The position numbers were made by a program, and so were the translations under genes. This document shows, piece after piece, positions 45,262-57,795 of a stretch of DNA of 64,000 bases; the stretch's first letter is position 1, and each line of letters starts with the position of its first letter. The stretch is from Eulemur rufifrons (taxonomy: Eukaryota > Chordata > Mammalia > Primates > Lemuridae). The DNA lies in NCBI RefSeq assembly GCF_041146395.1, contig NC_090986.1, forward strand, positions 40,646,001 to 40,710,000. Reading direction: 5' to 3'. The notes below the pieces were generated by a model that searched no databases, had not been told where the DNA came from, and was given only the letters and a program-made list of their open reading frames with translations.

Positions 45262-45612
45262 CCATAAAAGAGGTTAGTGCTTTGCAAGTAGAAGGAAGGA
45301 CAAATGCAAAGACAGGGGCAGTAAAAGGAGAGAGCACTTGCAGTGTGATGCTCCTGCTGGGATTTCAGCTTGGCTGGAGGTGAAATACGCATGAAAGGAG
45401 GTTAGAATTTAGCTCCTGGGGAAATAGCCTTGGCCATAGACACATAGTAAATAGTCTTGCACGCCAAGGTGAGAAATTTGAAATAAATTAAATGTACTTT
45501 TTTATTGTAAGTTGACTTAGGTAGCTGTGAAGAGATTTATCCAGAATGGGGAGAGACACGTGGCAGGGAATGACAGCAGGGGAGGAGATGTAAGGTTTGA
45601 GCATAAGGAATC
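45262..45612 (-). mobile_element. L2 fragment, antisense
   Basis: 'gcaaagacaggggcagtaaa', 'gagagcacttgcagtgtgat' and 'ttggccatagacacatagt' are the antisense of the L2 stretch upstream of its 3' end. Diverged. Confidence 0.55.
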
Positions 45613-45894
45613 TGAGGTTCTAACAGTACATCCCAACAGTAACACAGCTTCTATCATGTAGAAGATTCTCATTAAATATTGAATGAATTAATGAAAAATA
45701 AATGAAAAAGCAAGAGTATTTAGAAGTCAGGTATTTCCAGATGTTCATAATTTGTAACGGCTTCATCTGAAGGTTTAAACCACTCATTCTACTCAACCAC
45801 AAGATTTCCGAGAGGGATAGTATTTTGCCTAATGAGGATGGCAACATTAAGGAACCAGAATCTGGAACGTAGCTCTTTTCTGCAACACAGCAGT
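45613..45894. other. Unassigned
   Basis: 'attaaatattgaatgaatta' at 45671-45690 may be a sense L2 terminus; nothing else recognised. Confidence 0.45.
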
Positions 45895-45985
45895 AATTAA
45901 GTAAATGAATTAATGTTCTCAAAGCACTTGGGACACTGTTTTGCACAAACTAAGTGCTATACAACTGATAAAAACTGTTTGTTAA
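45895..45985 (+). mobile_element. MIR 3' fragment
   Basis: 'ctcaaagcacttgggacactg' and 'taagtgctatacaactgata' match the MIR 3' end in sense. Confidence 0.55.
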
Positions 45986-46189
45986 GTAAATAAATAATGA
46001 AGGCTTGGATACAAGACCAGGATAAAAATTGTAAAGTTGTAAATGTTTAAATAAGACCGCAGTTCTGTCTTTCTTAACTATTTGTTCTCCTCTAGTTTTC
46101 CCCTGCATTTTGCCTCATCTCTTCATTCAAAGTTCCAAATATCTCTGTTAGTCAGCATTAAAAAAGGAAACCAAAAAATCTCACAGAAA

Positions 46190-46440
46190 AGGATGCCCTT
46201 ACCACAGGAGTGTAGCAGGAATAGAGGAAGGAAGGAGCTTGTGTCATTTACAAATAAAGGGAAGCTCTGTGAGAGAGAATGACCAGAGATGGACAGATTC
46301 AGTTCATTCATTTTATGTGGGTCACTTTCAAGGAGTTTGGACTTTATGTTAAGAGCAATGAGAAGTCAGTAAAAGGATTTCACAAGGGAGTTATGTGCTT
46401 ATACTTTTGTTTTTTAAATAATCTTTCCAGTTCAGAGTAG
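46190..46440 (-). mobile_element. L2 fragment, antisense
   Basis: 'aaggagtttggactttatg' and 'cacaagggagttatgtgct' belong to the antisense L2 block also seen at the right edge of the window. Confidence 0.6.
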
Positions 46441-46520
46441 GGAATAGATTTAAAGGAATCAAGAGCAAATGTTAGGTAGCTATTACTATAGTAGATGTAA
46501 GAGACGACAGTGGCTTAGTT

Positions 46521-46806
46521 CACCATTTTTTCATGGCTGAGTAGAACGCCATGGTATACATATACCACATTTTATTAATCCACTCATGTATTGATGGGCA
46601 CTTGGATTGTTTCCACATCTTTTGCAATTGTGAATTTTGCTGCTATAAACATTCAAGTGCAGGTATCTTTTTTATAGAACATCTTTTTTTTCTTTTGGGT
46701 AAATAGCTAGTAGTGGGATTGCTGGGTCAAATGGCAGTTCTGCTTTTTAGTTCTTTGAGGTATCTCCATACTACTTTCCATAGAGGTTGTACTAGTTTGT
46801 ACTCAT
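46521..46806 (-). mobile_element. L1 ORF2 fragment, antisense, no 3' UTR
   Basis: 'atggtatacatataccaca', 'tgtttccacatcttttgcaa' and 'tagtgggattgctgggtcaa' are ORF2 C-terminal sequence in antisense. The piece lacks the 3' UTR and tail at its left and is cut at its right exactly where the poly(T) of the IFITM1-like retrocopy begins. Confidence 0.85.
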
Positions 46807-46808
46807 TC

Positions 46809-47453
<645 letters not shown>

Positions 47454-47461
47454 CACTAATC

Positions 47462-47672
47462 TTTAAAGACCCAGACCAAATGTTACATTCTATGAGGTAA
47501 CCTATTTTGTAGCGTTGGCCACTATCTCCTCTGAACACCCACATCATTCTGTACATATGTTTATTTTCTAAACGGTATTATATTTTACGTGTTTGCAAGC
47601 TCCTAATTAGACTCTGAGCTCCTCAAGTTCACAAATCATAACTTCACCATTTTTCTCTTATGGCACTTTGGG
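47462..47672 (+). mobile_element. L2 3' region, sense
   Basis: 'gacccagaccaaatgttac', 'tgtacatatgtttattttc', 'tagactctgagctcctcaa' match the last 250 bp of L2 without the terminal repeats. Confidence 0.75.
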
Positions 47673-47689
47673 AAAAAATATCACCATCA

Positions 47690-49225
47690 AAACAACAAAG
47701 ATGAAATATCTAAGAATAAACCCAATGAAAGATGTTCAGACACTATATAAAGAGCAGTTTAGTATTCCACTAAAGAACATGAAATAACTCTTAAATTAAA
47801 TGGAAAGCCATTGCTTGCTTTTGCTTTTTGATAGGAAAACAGAACTCTTATTGACAACTTTCTCAAAATTGAACAATAGACTTACTTATAATTGAGTAAA
47901 ATATCAGCAGGTTTTGAAAAAAAATTTTACAAAAAATAAGATGAAAAATCAACTTATGAGAATATCTTGGAATATTTTGACATAGAAAAATAATTAACAA
48001 GAAATAATTTTATAATTTTAAAAATATTATGAAGATATCATAAAATAACTTCATGCTTATGTGTGCATAAAAAATCAAAGAAACTAAAAGAAAGTCAGAA
48101 ATAGACTCATAAATATAATCAAGAATTTGGTAAAGAAAGTACTGAAAATTGTTGAAGAACTGTTAGATTATCCAGGAAGTTCTGTTAGGCCATTTGGGTA
48201 GGTCTTTTGAAGCAAAGCTGGAACCCTACTTGAAGTTTTATTCTAAAATAAATATCAGAAATATAAGTATATAAATATAAAAAGAGAAATTCTAACAGTA
48301 CCAGATTATCATTTTATTTTTAAAAACTCTGGAGTAGAAAAGAATTTTTTCTAAAATACCAAGAGGGAAAAAGTCATAAATTGGACCACATAAAGAAGTA
48401 CAATTTTTCTATTGCAAAAAAATTTCACAGTGTCACAAAAAATGACAACTGTGGAAAATATTTGCAAAATATGAAATGTATGTAAAACAAATATCACATT
48501 TCCTCAATACACAGAGTTCTCACAATAGAAAAATGGACAAAGACTTGGAGCAACACATCACAGAAAAAAATTACAAATAATGAATCACCAGCATATGATG
48601 TTAAAATTCACTCATAACTTAATATGCAACTTGAAATAAGACACTATTTTTTTCTATTAGATTGGAAATGCTAAAATGTTTTATAATAGCCAGAGCTGAC
48701 TAGAAGAAAGAAGTACTTTCAAGTCATGTTGAAAGACAGTTTGAAAATATCATGATTTCTTGTGACCCAGAAATCCCACTTCCCACTAGCAGGAATTTAT
48801 CTAACTGTTTTAGTCCCATAAGTATACAAATACATATGTGCAAAGATGTTCATTGATACCTAAATCCAGAAGCAACATAAATGTCCATCAGTAGGAAAAG
48901 CATTAATAATACCCATGCATTGTGCTATTTTGCAATTGTGATTAGAAATGGGTAGATTTAGCTATTTAAATGGAAAGTTAACCAATATATTGCTTTATAA
49001 GGAGAGAATATTGTAAAACAGAAAGGTCTGTGCAAATAAATGGGATATACAGTTAATGTGTATACATATTTGGAAAGACAGGCATGAAACTGTTAATATG
49101 GTTAAATCTGGGGAATGACAACTGAGTAGGAAGGGAGATGGGAAGGGGATAATATCACCTTATGCGCTTCTGCATTGTTTGAATCATTTTTATAAACCTA
49201 ACCAAAGATTCTTTTTAATTGATTT
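47690..49225 (+). mobile_element. Ancient L1 (L1M/HAL1-like), ORF2 to 3' UTR
   Basis: A long sense remnant. It begins in ORF2 ('aagaataaacccaatgaaag', 'taaattaaatggaaagcca'), continues through the C-terminal part ('aaatcccacttcccactag', 'ataaatgtccatcagtagg') and ends in the 3' UTR ('gttaaatctggggaatgac', 'ctgcattgtttgaatcat'). Many stops and indels; no frame survives. This is the longest single repeat block apart from the L1 at 10-12.7 kb. Confidence 0.8.
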
Positions 49226-50795
49226 TAATTTTTTCCTAAAATGGCAACTCTTTTTACCTCTCTCACTTTAGACTGAGACAATTATCCAGAAATAACTTGT
49301 TTGTTCTAAGACACTATGTGTCTTCCTGGTAAGTGATGGATCCAAAAATTGCGATGTTCATGCTCACTGATGTGACAAATCCCTTTTGGGGTTAATTTTT
49401 ATATTTATAGTTTGCTCTGACAGAAATATTGAAATCTGCATATGCATGTCACAGCTAGCATGATTTTGGCACAAACAGAGGCTCTTGCTGCTACAGTAAA
49501 GGATGGATACCTCCAACAGGAGTGGCAGCATGTTGGTGATGAACATCTGCATTTATTTTGGGATTGCGTGCATGATATTTTTCACCTAGTCCTTTGCATT
49601 CTGCACTTCCCTCTCTCTGGGTTTGGAAGAAAAATAGATTTCACAAAGTTACCATTTTCTGAGTAGCTTCCTGGTAAAAATAAGAGGGTGAAAATATTGC
49701 CTTTCTATGTGGTCTAATTGCAGAACCTGAAGTTTGGCTCTAAACAGTGCAATTATGGGTACAACTAATTAGGTGAGTGACTCTTGTGAATATCATGTTT
49801 GGTCAGAACTTTTGGAAGGTGTGATGGTAACAAATACAAATGAGAAAAAAAAACATGGAGGGCATCCTTTCTCTTGTCTTTTTATTCTCCAAGAGCACCA
49901 TTTTCCAGTATTTCAGTCAATTCTACGTATTCAAGTCAAAAGATTAGAGCTCAGCATCCAGCCTCCCCAGGGAGAAGAACAGGGCAAATACTGATCATTT
50001 CTGGCCATGCTTTCTGCTTCGAATTCCACACCATTAAATAGATAATAATTTTCCCCACGTAGTGGTAATTTTTAAAAACATGATAATTTCTTAAAGATGA
50101 ATTTAGCAATAATACTTAAACACAGAACCTTGTATATGGTGATTTGTTTATAGCCACATTTTTGCTCATTGTTTAAATGATAACAGGATGCAGAGGACAT
50201 AAAAAATTTCAACTTGTAATCATAATATTCAGTATTTCTAATAAAATGAGAAAAACAAAAATGTAGTTGAGCAAAACCCCAGTATTTACAGCCCCAAATA
50301 GAAAAGTATCTAACTCTCCATTTCCCCAAACACAGTAATTCAGCACAGTATATGAACACTCTCAGAATTCAACTCAGTCAATTTAGTAGAAGCTCTAATT
50401 TGTTCCTAGAAAGTGATACACTATTAATATTTTTTTCCTTTTTTTCTTTTTGAAATTGTGGTTTATAAACTTGTTGATGAGGGAAGTCACTGGTTCTTTT
50501 TTATTTTTTGTGACTTCAATGTGAAACCATTAAAAAATAGTTCAGCTACTTACCAGAAAATGAAAGAATTTTAATACTAGAGAATAAGGAGATTGCTTCT
50601 CTTGCTTTTCTAAGTAGAATTTAGGTAATTTCATGGAAATTAAATTTTACTTTTATTAAAAACTGCATCATGCTCATTAAAAATAATTTAAATAATAAAA
50701 AAATTTATAGGATGAAAGTGAGAATCTCTGTCTACTCCTTTCTTAACTCACTTCCCAGAGTTTAAGCTTAGTTACTATTATATATTCCTTTTTTG
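49226..50795. other. Unassigned stretch
   Basis: About 1.5 kb with no repeat recognised. Frames of 73-95 codons on both strands (49442-50359) have no recognisable product. Confidence 0.5.
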
Positions 50796-51144
50796 AGTTA
50801 TTAAAGAACTTATTAGGCAGTGATTGGTTTTCTTTGCTAAGTTTTTCTATATTTTCATTAGTTTCAAGAGAATTTTTAATTACTTGCTAAGCATTTTTAT
50901 GAAGGTTGTTTTTAAATCCTTGTCAGATAATTCTAGTATCTGACTCACATTGGCTTTGGCATTAGTTGATTGTCTTTTCTTATTTTGATGGGTTAGTTTT
51001 AGTGGTATCATAGACATTTTGACAATTATATTAGGAGACTTTAGATACTACTTAAATATTTTATTTTAATAGGAAGTTATCTGGTTAGGTTTAGCATATA
51101 GCTCCAGGCTTATTTTGTGGGCTGTGGTTCCAGCAACAATTCAA
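50796..51144 (-). mobile_element. Ancient L1 5' region, antisense, left part
   Basis: 'aatccttgtcagataattct', 'ttggctttggcattagttga' and 'gggctgtggttccagcaac' are the antisense of sequence just upstream of ORF1 in ancient L1s. It is interrupted at 51144 by a younger L1 and appears to resume at 51813. Confidence 0.6.
51136..51144. repeat. Target-site duplication, left
   Basis: ACAATTCAA, paired with ACAATTTAA at 51813-51821. Confidence 0.6.
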
Positions 51145-51812
51145 TTTTTTAAGAAGTGTACACCTCAATGGTTTTTAGTATAATCACCGATATAAGCAAC
51201 CATCACCACAGTTAGTTTCAGAACACTTTCATTATGACAAAGATAACCCATGTACCTTTTGGGACTCACCTCTCTGTTTCCCCATTACTCATCCCTAAGC
51301 AACCATTAGTCTATTTTCTATGTCTATAGATTTTCCTGTTCAACATCTCACATACATGGATTCATAGAATACATGATCTTTTGTGACTCGCTTCTTTCAC
51401 TTAGCATAATGTTTTTAAGGTCCATCCATTTTGTAGCACACATGAGTACTTTGTTCCTTTTTATTCCTTTTTTCCCATTTTATGAATACACCACATTTTG
51501 TTTATCCATGCATCTGCTCATGGATATACAGGTTGTTTCCACCTTTTGGCCACTGCGAATAGTGCTGCTATGAATATTTGTGTGCAAATTTTTATTTGAA
51601 CACCCATCTTCTGTTCTTTGGAGTATATACCTAGGAATGGAATTGCTGGGTCATGTGGTGATTTTATGTTTAATTTTTAAGGACCCACCAAACGGTACAC
51701 CACAGCAGCCACACCATTTCACATGCCCACCAGCAACTCGTGGGGACTCCAATTTCTCCACATTGTCACCAGCACTTGTTATTTTTTAATTTTTTTTTTT
51801 GTTTTTTTTTAA
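51145..51812 (-). mobile_element. Old L1 3' end, nested
   Basis: From a T6 tail remnant through a 3' UTR ('cagttagtttcagaacactt', 'attagtctattttctatgt') to the ORF2 end ('gaatggaattgctgggtcat', 'tctccacattgtcaccagc') and a T-rich run. Inserted in the ancient L1 5' region, with a 9-bp target duplication. Confidence 0.85.
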
Positions 51813-52562
51813 ACAATTTAACCTTTAGAGCCTTTCCATTGTTATATTTGTCTGCTTGGTTTGATGCCACTGGGGTTCTCACTGGACCTACATGGGAAGG
51901 AGTAAGGAGTGTCCCCAAACTGGGCTGCCTGGTGCCCCTAGGTAGGGAAGAGAGTCTCTCCCTCTTTCCAGAGGACAGAGAGTGCTTCTGGGGGAGATTC
52001 TTATTGTAGCTGGGTCCCCTTTGCCAGTGCTGCCGACTCACCCGGATTCTTGGTAAGGGGGGAATCACACATCTGCAAGGACAGAGAGGCTGCCCCGGGC
52101 AGGCCGCTTGCTCTGGCTCCCCACGGCAGGTGCTGCCCGACTGCCCGGTGTCCGTGTTGGGGAGGAGAGTCTCAGGCCCAATGCATAAGGCGCTGACATG
52201 CCTTGGCTGCTTATTTTCAGCATGAGTCTTGGTCGCTCCCCCTTGCATACGTTGCCTTGCTTGCCTGGGACTGCTGACGGGACTCCTGTTTGATTCCAAG
52301 GTGGAATGAGCCTACTCGGGCTGCCTTTTATTGCTAGGTTGGGTATTTGGCATGCTGGGATTGCATAGCCTTTTTCCTTTGGGGAGAGAGCTGTAAGGCC
52401 TTTTGCGACTATGTTTGTCCTCCAGTCTTGGGATCGCTAACCAGTTCACCTTCTTTCCACCTTTCAGAGTTCTCCTTCAGTTGTCTCTTGTATCTCCAGG
52501 CTTTATAGTTGTGCTCAGTTGGGAGGAGCTGGGAGAAATGAATCTACACCCTCTTGTCTGGA
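51813..52562 (-). mobile_element. Ancient L1 5' UTR, right part, CpG-bearing
   Basis: GC-rich sequence with many CpGs ('gccccgggcaggccgcttg', 'cgactgcccggtgtccgtg'), organised like an L1 5' UTR read antisense and continuous with 50796-51144 if the nested L1 is removed. The longest open frame of the window (antisense 51766-52299, 177 codons) lies here and starts in the T-rich tail of the nested L1; it is a by-product of high GC. Confidence 0.55.
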
Positions 52563-52597
52563 CTGGAAATCTAATTATCTCTTAATGTGTGTGTTTC

Positions 52598-52714
52598 CTT
52601 GACTGAGCTCTGAGTACTTAAGCATAAGGACCATGTCGTACTTGGTGTCTTCAGTGGTTAATTCAGTTCTGACACACAGCAGACACTTAGTAAATGTGTG
52701 TTAATGAATTAATA
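52598..52714 (+). mobile_element. L2 3' end, sense
   Basis: 'gcataaggaccatgtcgtac', 'cagcagacacttagtaaatg' and 'tgtgttaatgaattaatac' are L2 terminal blocks. Confidence 0.7.
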
Positions 52715-54575
52715 CACAGAATTTTCTCTAACTATATTTAACTACAGTGAGCAGGAGATTTCTGTGCTATGTTACTTAGCCGTGACAACAAAACCAGATT
52801 AGAGATGTGTTCAACGCTGTAAAAATGTGACTTTTTTTCTCTGTATTTGGATAGCTGACTTCACATGTGTCCTTGAGTGTGATCTCCACTGCATGCCACT
52901 AAAAAGTGTCAGGAAAAGATATCGGCAATGCTGCATGCTGCCATGTCATAAGCATCAGAGAATGTCTGAGTGGGCAAAGGATTTTCTCAATAAATTTTAG
53001 AAAATAGTCTGTATACCCCTATGCTGCCTGAGGCTTCTCTTAAGAAAAGATCAAATGAAAAATTTTGCTCCTCTAATAATAGGTGAGACTACGAAACAAC
53101 AAACATCCGGTATAAGCTGAAGGTTTATTTTATCTTCCTCTCTCTTATTTATTTACTGCCATGACTTAATGGAATTCTGGGACAAAAATTAATCTGGGCC
53201 AAGATTGTTTAATAGTAGTAATAATGTCTCCCTCTTTAAGGTTGTCTTCTTGTGTGAAGCCTTGAGCTAGCCACATTACTTTTAGTCCTAATACCCTTTA
53301 CAAATCTTCCTTCTGTAGGCGCATGAGTTGCAAATTAGAGAAAAGAATTTATATTTTCTAAAGTAACACCACTTGTATTAATAAAGATTCAGTCTCAGGA
53401 CTCCAAAGTCATCAAACTTTTGTTTGTAGTGTGTCTCTTAGAAGACACAAAATTTCTAAAGGAAAGCATGCAAATGTAACCCATGACAAAATACAATTTT
53501 ATGGAAGAATTTTTTTCTTTATATCCAAAAGTATCAGAGATATAGTTGGTTAATGTTATAGGATGTTTTGCTGTGGTGATAACAACAACTGCCTTATAAT
53601 AAAATTATGCACAGCTATTAGCTCATTGGACTATAATGGAGAACATTGTTTCCAAAGGCAATAATATCTTATAATACAGTGACTTCTGCCCTGCCCCCTA
53701 CTGCGTTATTTTCTTTCCTCCAAATTGACAAAGGCATTCAACAATATGAGGAAATAGTGGAGGGCACAGCTGAATCAAATTTTGAAACAAACAGCCAAAG
53801 ATAAGTGTGTCACATGAGAACAGCGCTTAATTGTTCTGTGATAATTCTCTCAAAATATAATGATGTTGTTAGAAAGAATGAACTAGTTTCTTGCGGATTA
53901 AGAGAAAATCATTTGTAGAAGATGAAAGGGCATCTTGCATTTGAATAGACAGAGAAAAGAACTGCAAGAACATGAAATTACTTTTTCGCCTGATAAGACA
54001 TTTATCTGTGTTTCTCTATCCTCGTGCTAAATGAGGTCTAGAAGATAGAGTCCTTTGAAAGCAGAAATGGTATTAGGTTGGAATTCGGTTCCAACCACTC
54101 AGAAGACAGATATAAATAAGCATTGCAGTGATGCTGGTTACTAATGAAGAGACCTCTTTTGCAAAAATCATCTTAACTAGCTTTTTTTTTTTTTTTCTGA
54201 AAACTGCCCAGGGCTTTTCATCAAAAGCCAAAGCTGCATTCTATATATACAAGAAAATAAGATGTATAAGTAGCCTCCCCTCACTGGGAGATTTTGGAAC
54301 CTGGAATATATTAGCTCAAATCATGATTCTAGTGTTCACACAGATTTCAAAGCAGATGGTCATGGTACTTTTCCTTTGAAGATAAATCTAAAATCTTACC
54401 AATTCACTCAGTTTTTTGAACAATTCATCTTCCTGTTAGAGGGGGCCTAATAATATAAAATAGGTTCTGCACTGAACTTAAATTCTTGAGTTTCCCCCTC
54501 TGCGTTTTGTTGCCCCCATCCAGTGTGAAGTCATCGGCACATTTTAATGGTGACCCTTCCAGTCTTTCAATCTTC
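52715..54575. other. Unassigned stretch
   Basis: About 1.9 kb with no gene or confident repeat. A T-run lies at 54182-54196. Confidence 0.5.
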
Positions 54576-54577
54576 CA

Positions 54578-55785
54578 TCCTCCTTGTCATCTCCATCAGA
54601 GCTTTTGGGTGACCAGGTGCATTGTCAATAGGTAGTAATATTTTGAAAGGAATCTTTTTTTTCCTAAGCAGTAAGTCTCAACATTGGGCTAAAAATATTC
54701 AGTAAACCATGCTATAAACAGATGTGCTGTCACCCAGGCTTTGTTGCTCTATTTATACAGCACAGGCAGAGTATATCTAGCATAATTTTTAAGGGTCCTA
54801 GGATTTTCAGAATGGCAAATGAGCATTGGCTTCAGCATAAAAATCAGCAGCTGCATTAGCCCCTCACAAGGGAATCAGCCTGTCTTTTGAAGCCAGGCAT
54901 TGACTTCTCTCTAGCTATGAAAGTCCCAGAAGACATCTTCTTCCAATTTAAGTCTGTTAGGTCTACATTGAAAATCTGTTGTTTGGTGTAACCACCTTTG
55001 TTAATTATCTTAGCTAGATCTTCTGGATAACTTGCTGCAGCTTCGACATCAGCACTGGCTACTTCACCCTGCACTTTTATGTTATGGAAAAGGATTCTTA
55101 CCTTAAACTCTATGAACCAACCTCTGCTAGCTTCCAAGTTTTCTTCTGCAGCTTCCTCTCCTCTCTCAGTCTTCACAGAATTGAAGAGATTTAGAATCTT
55201 TCTCTGGATTAGGTTTTTGGTTAAGGGAATGTTGTGGCTGGTTTGATCTTCTATCCGGATCACTCAAACTTTCTACTTATCAGCCACAAGCCTGTTTTAC
55301 TTTCTTATCATTCATGTGTTCACTGGAGTAGCACATTTAATCTCCCTGGAAAACTTTTCCTTTGCATTCACAACTTGGTTAACTGTTTGACACAAGAAAC
55401 CTGGCTTGCAGCTTGTCTCAGCTTTCAACATGCCTTTCTCACTAAGCGTAATCATTCTAGCTTTTGATTTAAAATGAGAGATATGCAACTCTTCATTTGA
55501 GAGGCTATTGTAGGCTCATTAATTGGCCAATTTCCATATTGTTGTGTCCCGGGAATAGGGAGGCTTGAGGAGAGGGAGAGAGACGAAGGAATGGATGATC
55601 AGTGTGGCAGTCACAATACATGTGACATTTATTGATTAAGTTTCCCATGTTATATGGCCACAGTCCATAGTACCCCAAAATAATTACAATAGTAACAAAA
55701 GATCATAGATCACAGATAACCATAACAGATATAATAATGAAAAAGTTTAAAATATTTCAAGAATTACCACTATGTGACAGATAAT
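54578..55785 (-). pseudogene. Tigger1 element with decayed pogo-type transposase
   Basis: The antisense strand encodes the N-terminal half of a Tigger1 (TIGD-like) transposase. The open part at 54856-55263 reads '[12 protein letters not shown]', '[18 protein letters not shown]' and '[18 protein letters not shown]', which follow the CENP-B-type DNA-binding domain and enter the DDE domain. Left of it the homology continues with frameshifts ('ttgacaatgcacctggtcac' on the complement). Right of it the start codon reads ATA and 5' UTR sequence continues ('gtccatagtaccccaaaat'). Both terminal inverted repeats are missing. A DNA transposon of early primate or placental age, no longer functional. Confidence 0.9.
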
Positions 55786-55899
55786 TTTCTTCTTGGAAAG
55801 ACATAAATCTTATGCATATTCAATAAGTATAAAATTACAAAGGTTTTTTATTTTATGCAAATTTTTGTAAGTTGTATCATTTTAGAAATATGCCTATTT
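55786..55899. other. Unassigned spacer
   Basis: Short AT-rich sequence between Tigger1 and the L1 fragment. Confidence 0.5.
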
Positions 55900-56755
55900 T
55901 ATTAAATACCATAGGTTGTTATTTTACCAACTTATTATTGTGCTTTTCTAACCTATTTAATGTTTTCCTTTTTAATTCCTGATATTATTTGTGTCTGCTC
56001 TCCTTTAATTTTTATTCAGTCTTATCAAAGATTTATCAGTTTGATTAATCTTTTTATATTTCTTTACTTATGGTTCTATGATATTTCTTTTCTTCTATTT
56101 TCATTGAATATAATTTACCATTCTCTTTCTAAATTCCTGAGATGGAAAAACAGATGATTAATTTTTAGCTTTTCTTTTTTTACTAGTGTATGCATTTTTA
56201 AGGATGCACATTTCTCTCTAAGCATATTTTAACAGAAATATGAAAGTTTTTGAAAGTAGCATAATATTTTTTCATTCAATTTAAATATTTTCTAGTTTCC
56301 ATTGTGATTTCCTCTGTGGTCATAGGTAACTTAGAAATATATTCCTTGCCTCTCAATATATGGAGATTTTTCAAATTGATTTCTTTTTATAATTGTTGAT
56401 TAATTAGAAAATATCACCTGTATCAATTCATTTCTTTGAGATTTGTTGAGACATTACTTGTGTGGGTGCATATGATCAATTTTTTTAACTTCCCCATTTG
56501 TCTTTCAACAATTCTACAAGCATTCTGTGAAGGGGTGTGTGTGTGGAGGCAGTTAAGTCTATTAATGAGCCGTTTAAATTTTTAGTTTTTACTTAGTTTT
56601 TCTCCACTTGTTCTATTAGTTATTGAAAGACTTGTGCTTAAAATCCCCCATTATCATTTTGAATTTGTCTGTTTCTTATTTGAGGTCTGTCAATGTTTGT
56701 TATACATATTTTGAGATCATGCTATTACATTTATACAAATAATTTATTGTATATC
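55900..56755 (-). mobile_element. Ancient L1 ORF2 5' half, antisense
   Basis: 'gcacatttctctctaagca', 'gatttcctctgtggtcatag', 'ccacttgttctattagttat' and 'cccccattatcattttgaat' follow the antisense endonuclease-side part of ORF2 in ancient L1s. AT-rich and heavily decayed. Confidence 0.7.
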
Positions 56756-56761
56756 TTACCA

Positions 56762-57034
56762 GTTGTCTTAATCTGTGTTGCTATAACAAAATACATGAAA
56801 CTGGGGAATTATAAAGAAAGAAATTTATTTCTCAGCTTTCTAGAAGCTGAAAGTCCAAGATCAAGGCACTGGCATGCCTGTTGCTGTGTCTTCACGTGGC
56901 AGATGAGACGGAGGGAAAAATGCTTAAGCTAAATCCCTTTGGCCCTTTTATAAGGCAGTAATTCATTTGTGAGGGCAGAGCGTTCATGACTTAATCACGC
57001 CCCCAAAGGCCCCACTTCTTAATACCACCGCAAT
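56762..57034 (-). mobile_element. MST/MLT1 LTR, antisense, truncated
   Basis: 'ctgtgttgctataacaaaat', 'aaagaaatttatttctcagc', 'gttcatgacttaatcacgc' and 'ccccacttcttaataccacc' are antisense MaLR LTR sequence. It stops before the LTR 5' terminus and meets a sense LTR end. Confidence 0.85.
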
Positions 57035-57094
57035 TGTCTAAGCCACCCATTGTGTAGTATTTTGTTATGGCAGCCCCAGCAAATGAATAAAATT
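57035..57094 (+). mobile_element. MLT1-type LTR 3' end, sense
   Basis: 'ctaagccacccattgtgtag' and 'attttgttatggcagcccca' are the terminal sequence of MLT1 LTRs in sense, joined directly to the antisense LTR on the left. Confidence 0.75.
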
Positions 57095-57285
57095 ACCCTA
57101 TCCATAGAGCCAGAAAAAAAAATGGAAACAATTCAAGTATTAATCTACAAAAAAAAATAGATTTTAAAATGTAGTATATGACTATAATGAGATATAATAC
57201 TGGAGTGAATATGAATAAACTACAATTACACTCACATGGGTAAATCTTTGAAATGTACCATTAAGAAAACAAGCAACTTGGAAGT
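57095..57285 (+). mobile_element. Ancient L1 ORF2 end, sense
   Basis: 'gaaacaattcaagtattaat' and 'ggtaaatctttgaaatgtac' resemble the sense end of ORF2, equivalent to the antisense blocks with 'tgaacctggaggac'-type sequence elsewhere. Confidence 0.55.
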
Positions 57286-57286
57286 A

Positions 57287-57795
57287 TGTTTTTGACCAAG
57301 ATCACCTTAACATTTTCTTTCAGCTTGATTAAACTTTAGAAAGGTTTGTTCCCCTACTCTAAGCCCCTGGCTTCCCTTTCCTTAGGGTATTTATTTTAGA
57401 AAACTTGCAATTGTAAATTCTTTCTCTTCCCCTTTGAGATGTAAATCTTTCAGCCTCTTGTCAGTTTTACAACCCAGCAATGAAGGTCTTTCTCAAGGAC
57501 CTGGGGAGTCATCCTTTGAAATGTAATGTCAAGAAAGACAGGGTCCTTATCTCTTAGGTCTCTGTAGGAGCCTAACCTCTACTCTCCCCCAATGTAGACT
57601 AATCAGCAAACACAGAGGGCCTAAGTGCATTTACTAATCTTCAGAACTCTTCCACTAGTTCTGTGGAAAACAGTGTTGAAAAACTCTTCTTCCTTTTGTT
57701 TCAACATAGTTCACTCTTCCTTCTATATTGCTGTAGTCTTTATTGCAGTAGTCTTGAATAAAGTCTTCCTTGCCTGTTTAGCTTGTATGATACAA
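57287..57795 (+). mobile_element. ERV LTR (MER31/MER67-like?)
   Basis: About 0.5 kb starting 'tgtttttgaccaagatcacc' and ending near 'ttgcctgtttagcttg'. Includes an AATAAA signal at 57757-57762 and a pyrimidine-rich region before it. The layout (U3, AATAAA, short U5) fits a class I retroviral LTR. Family name is tentative; no internal viral sequence is attached, so it is a solo LTR or remnant. Confidence 0.6.

Noticed and set aside
51766..52299. Antisense open frame of 177 codons, the longest in the window
   Set aside because: It begins in CpG-rich L1 5' UTR-like sequence and ends in the T-rich run of a nested L1, giving a lysine-rich tail. It shows no domain and is explained by base composition.
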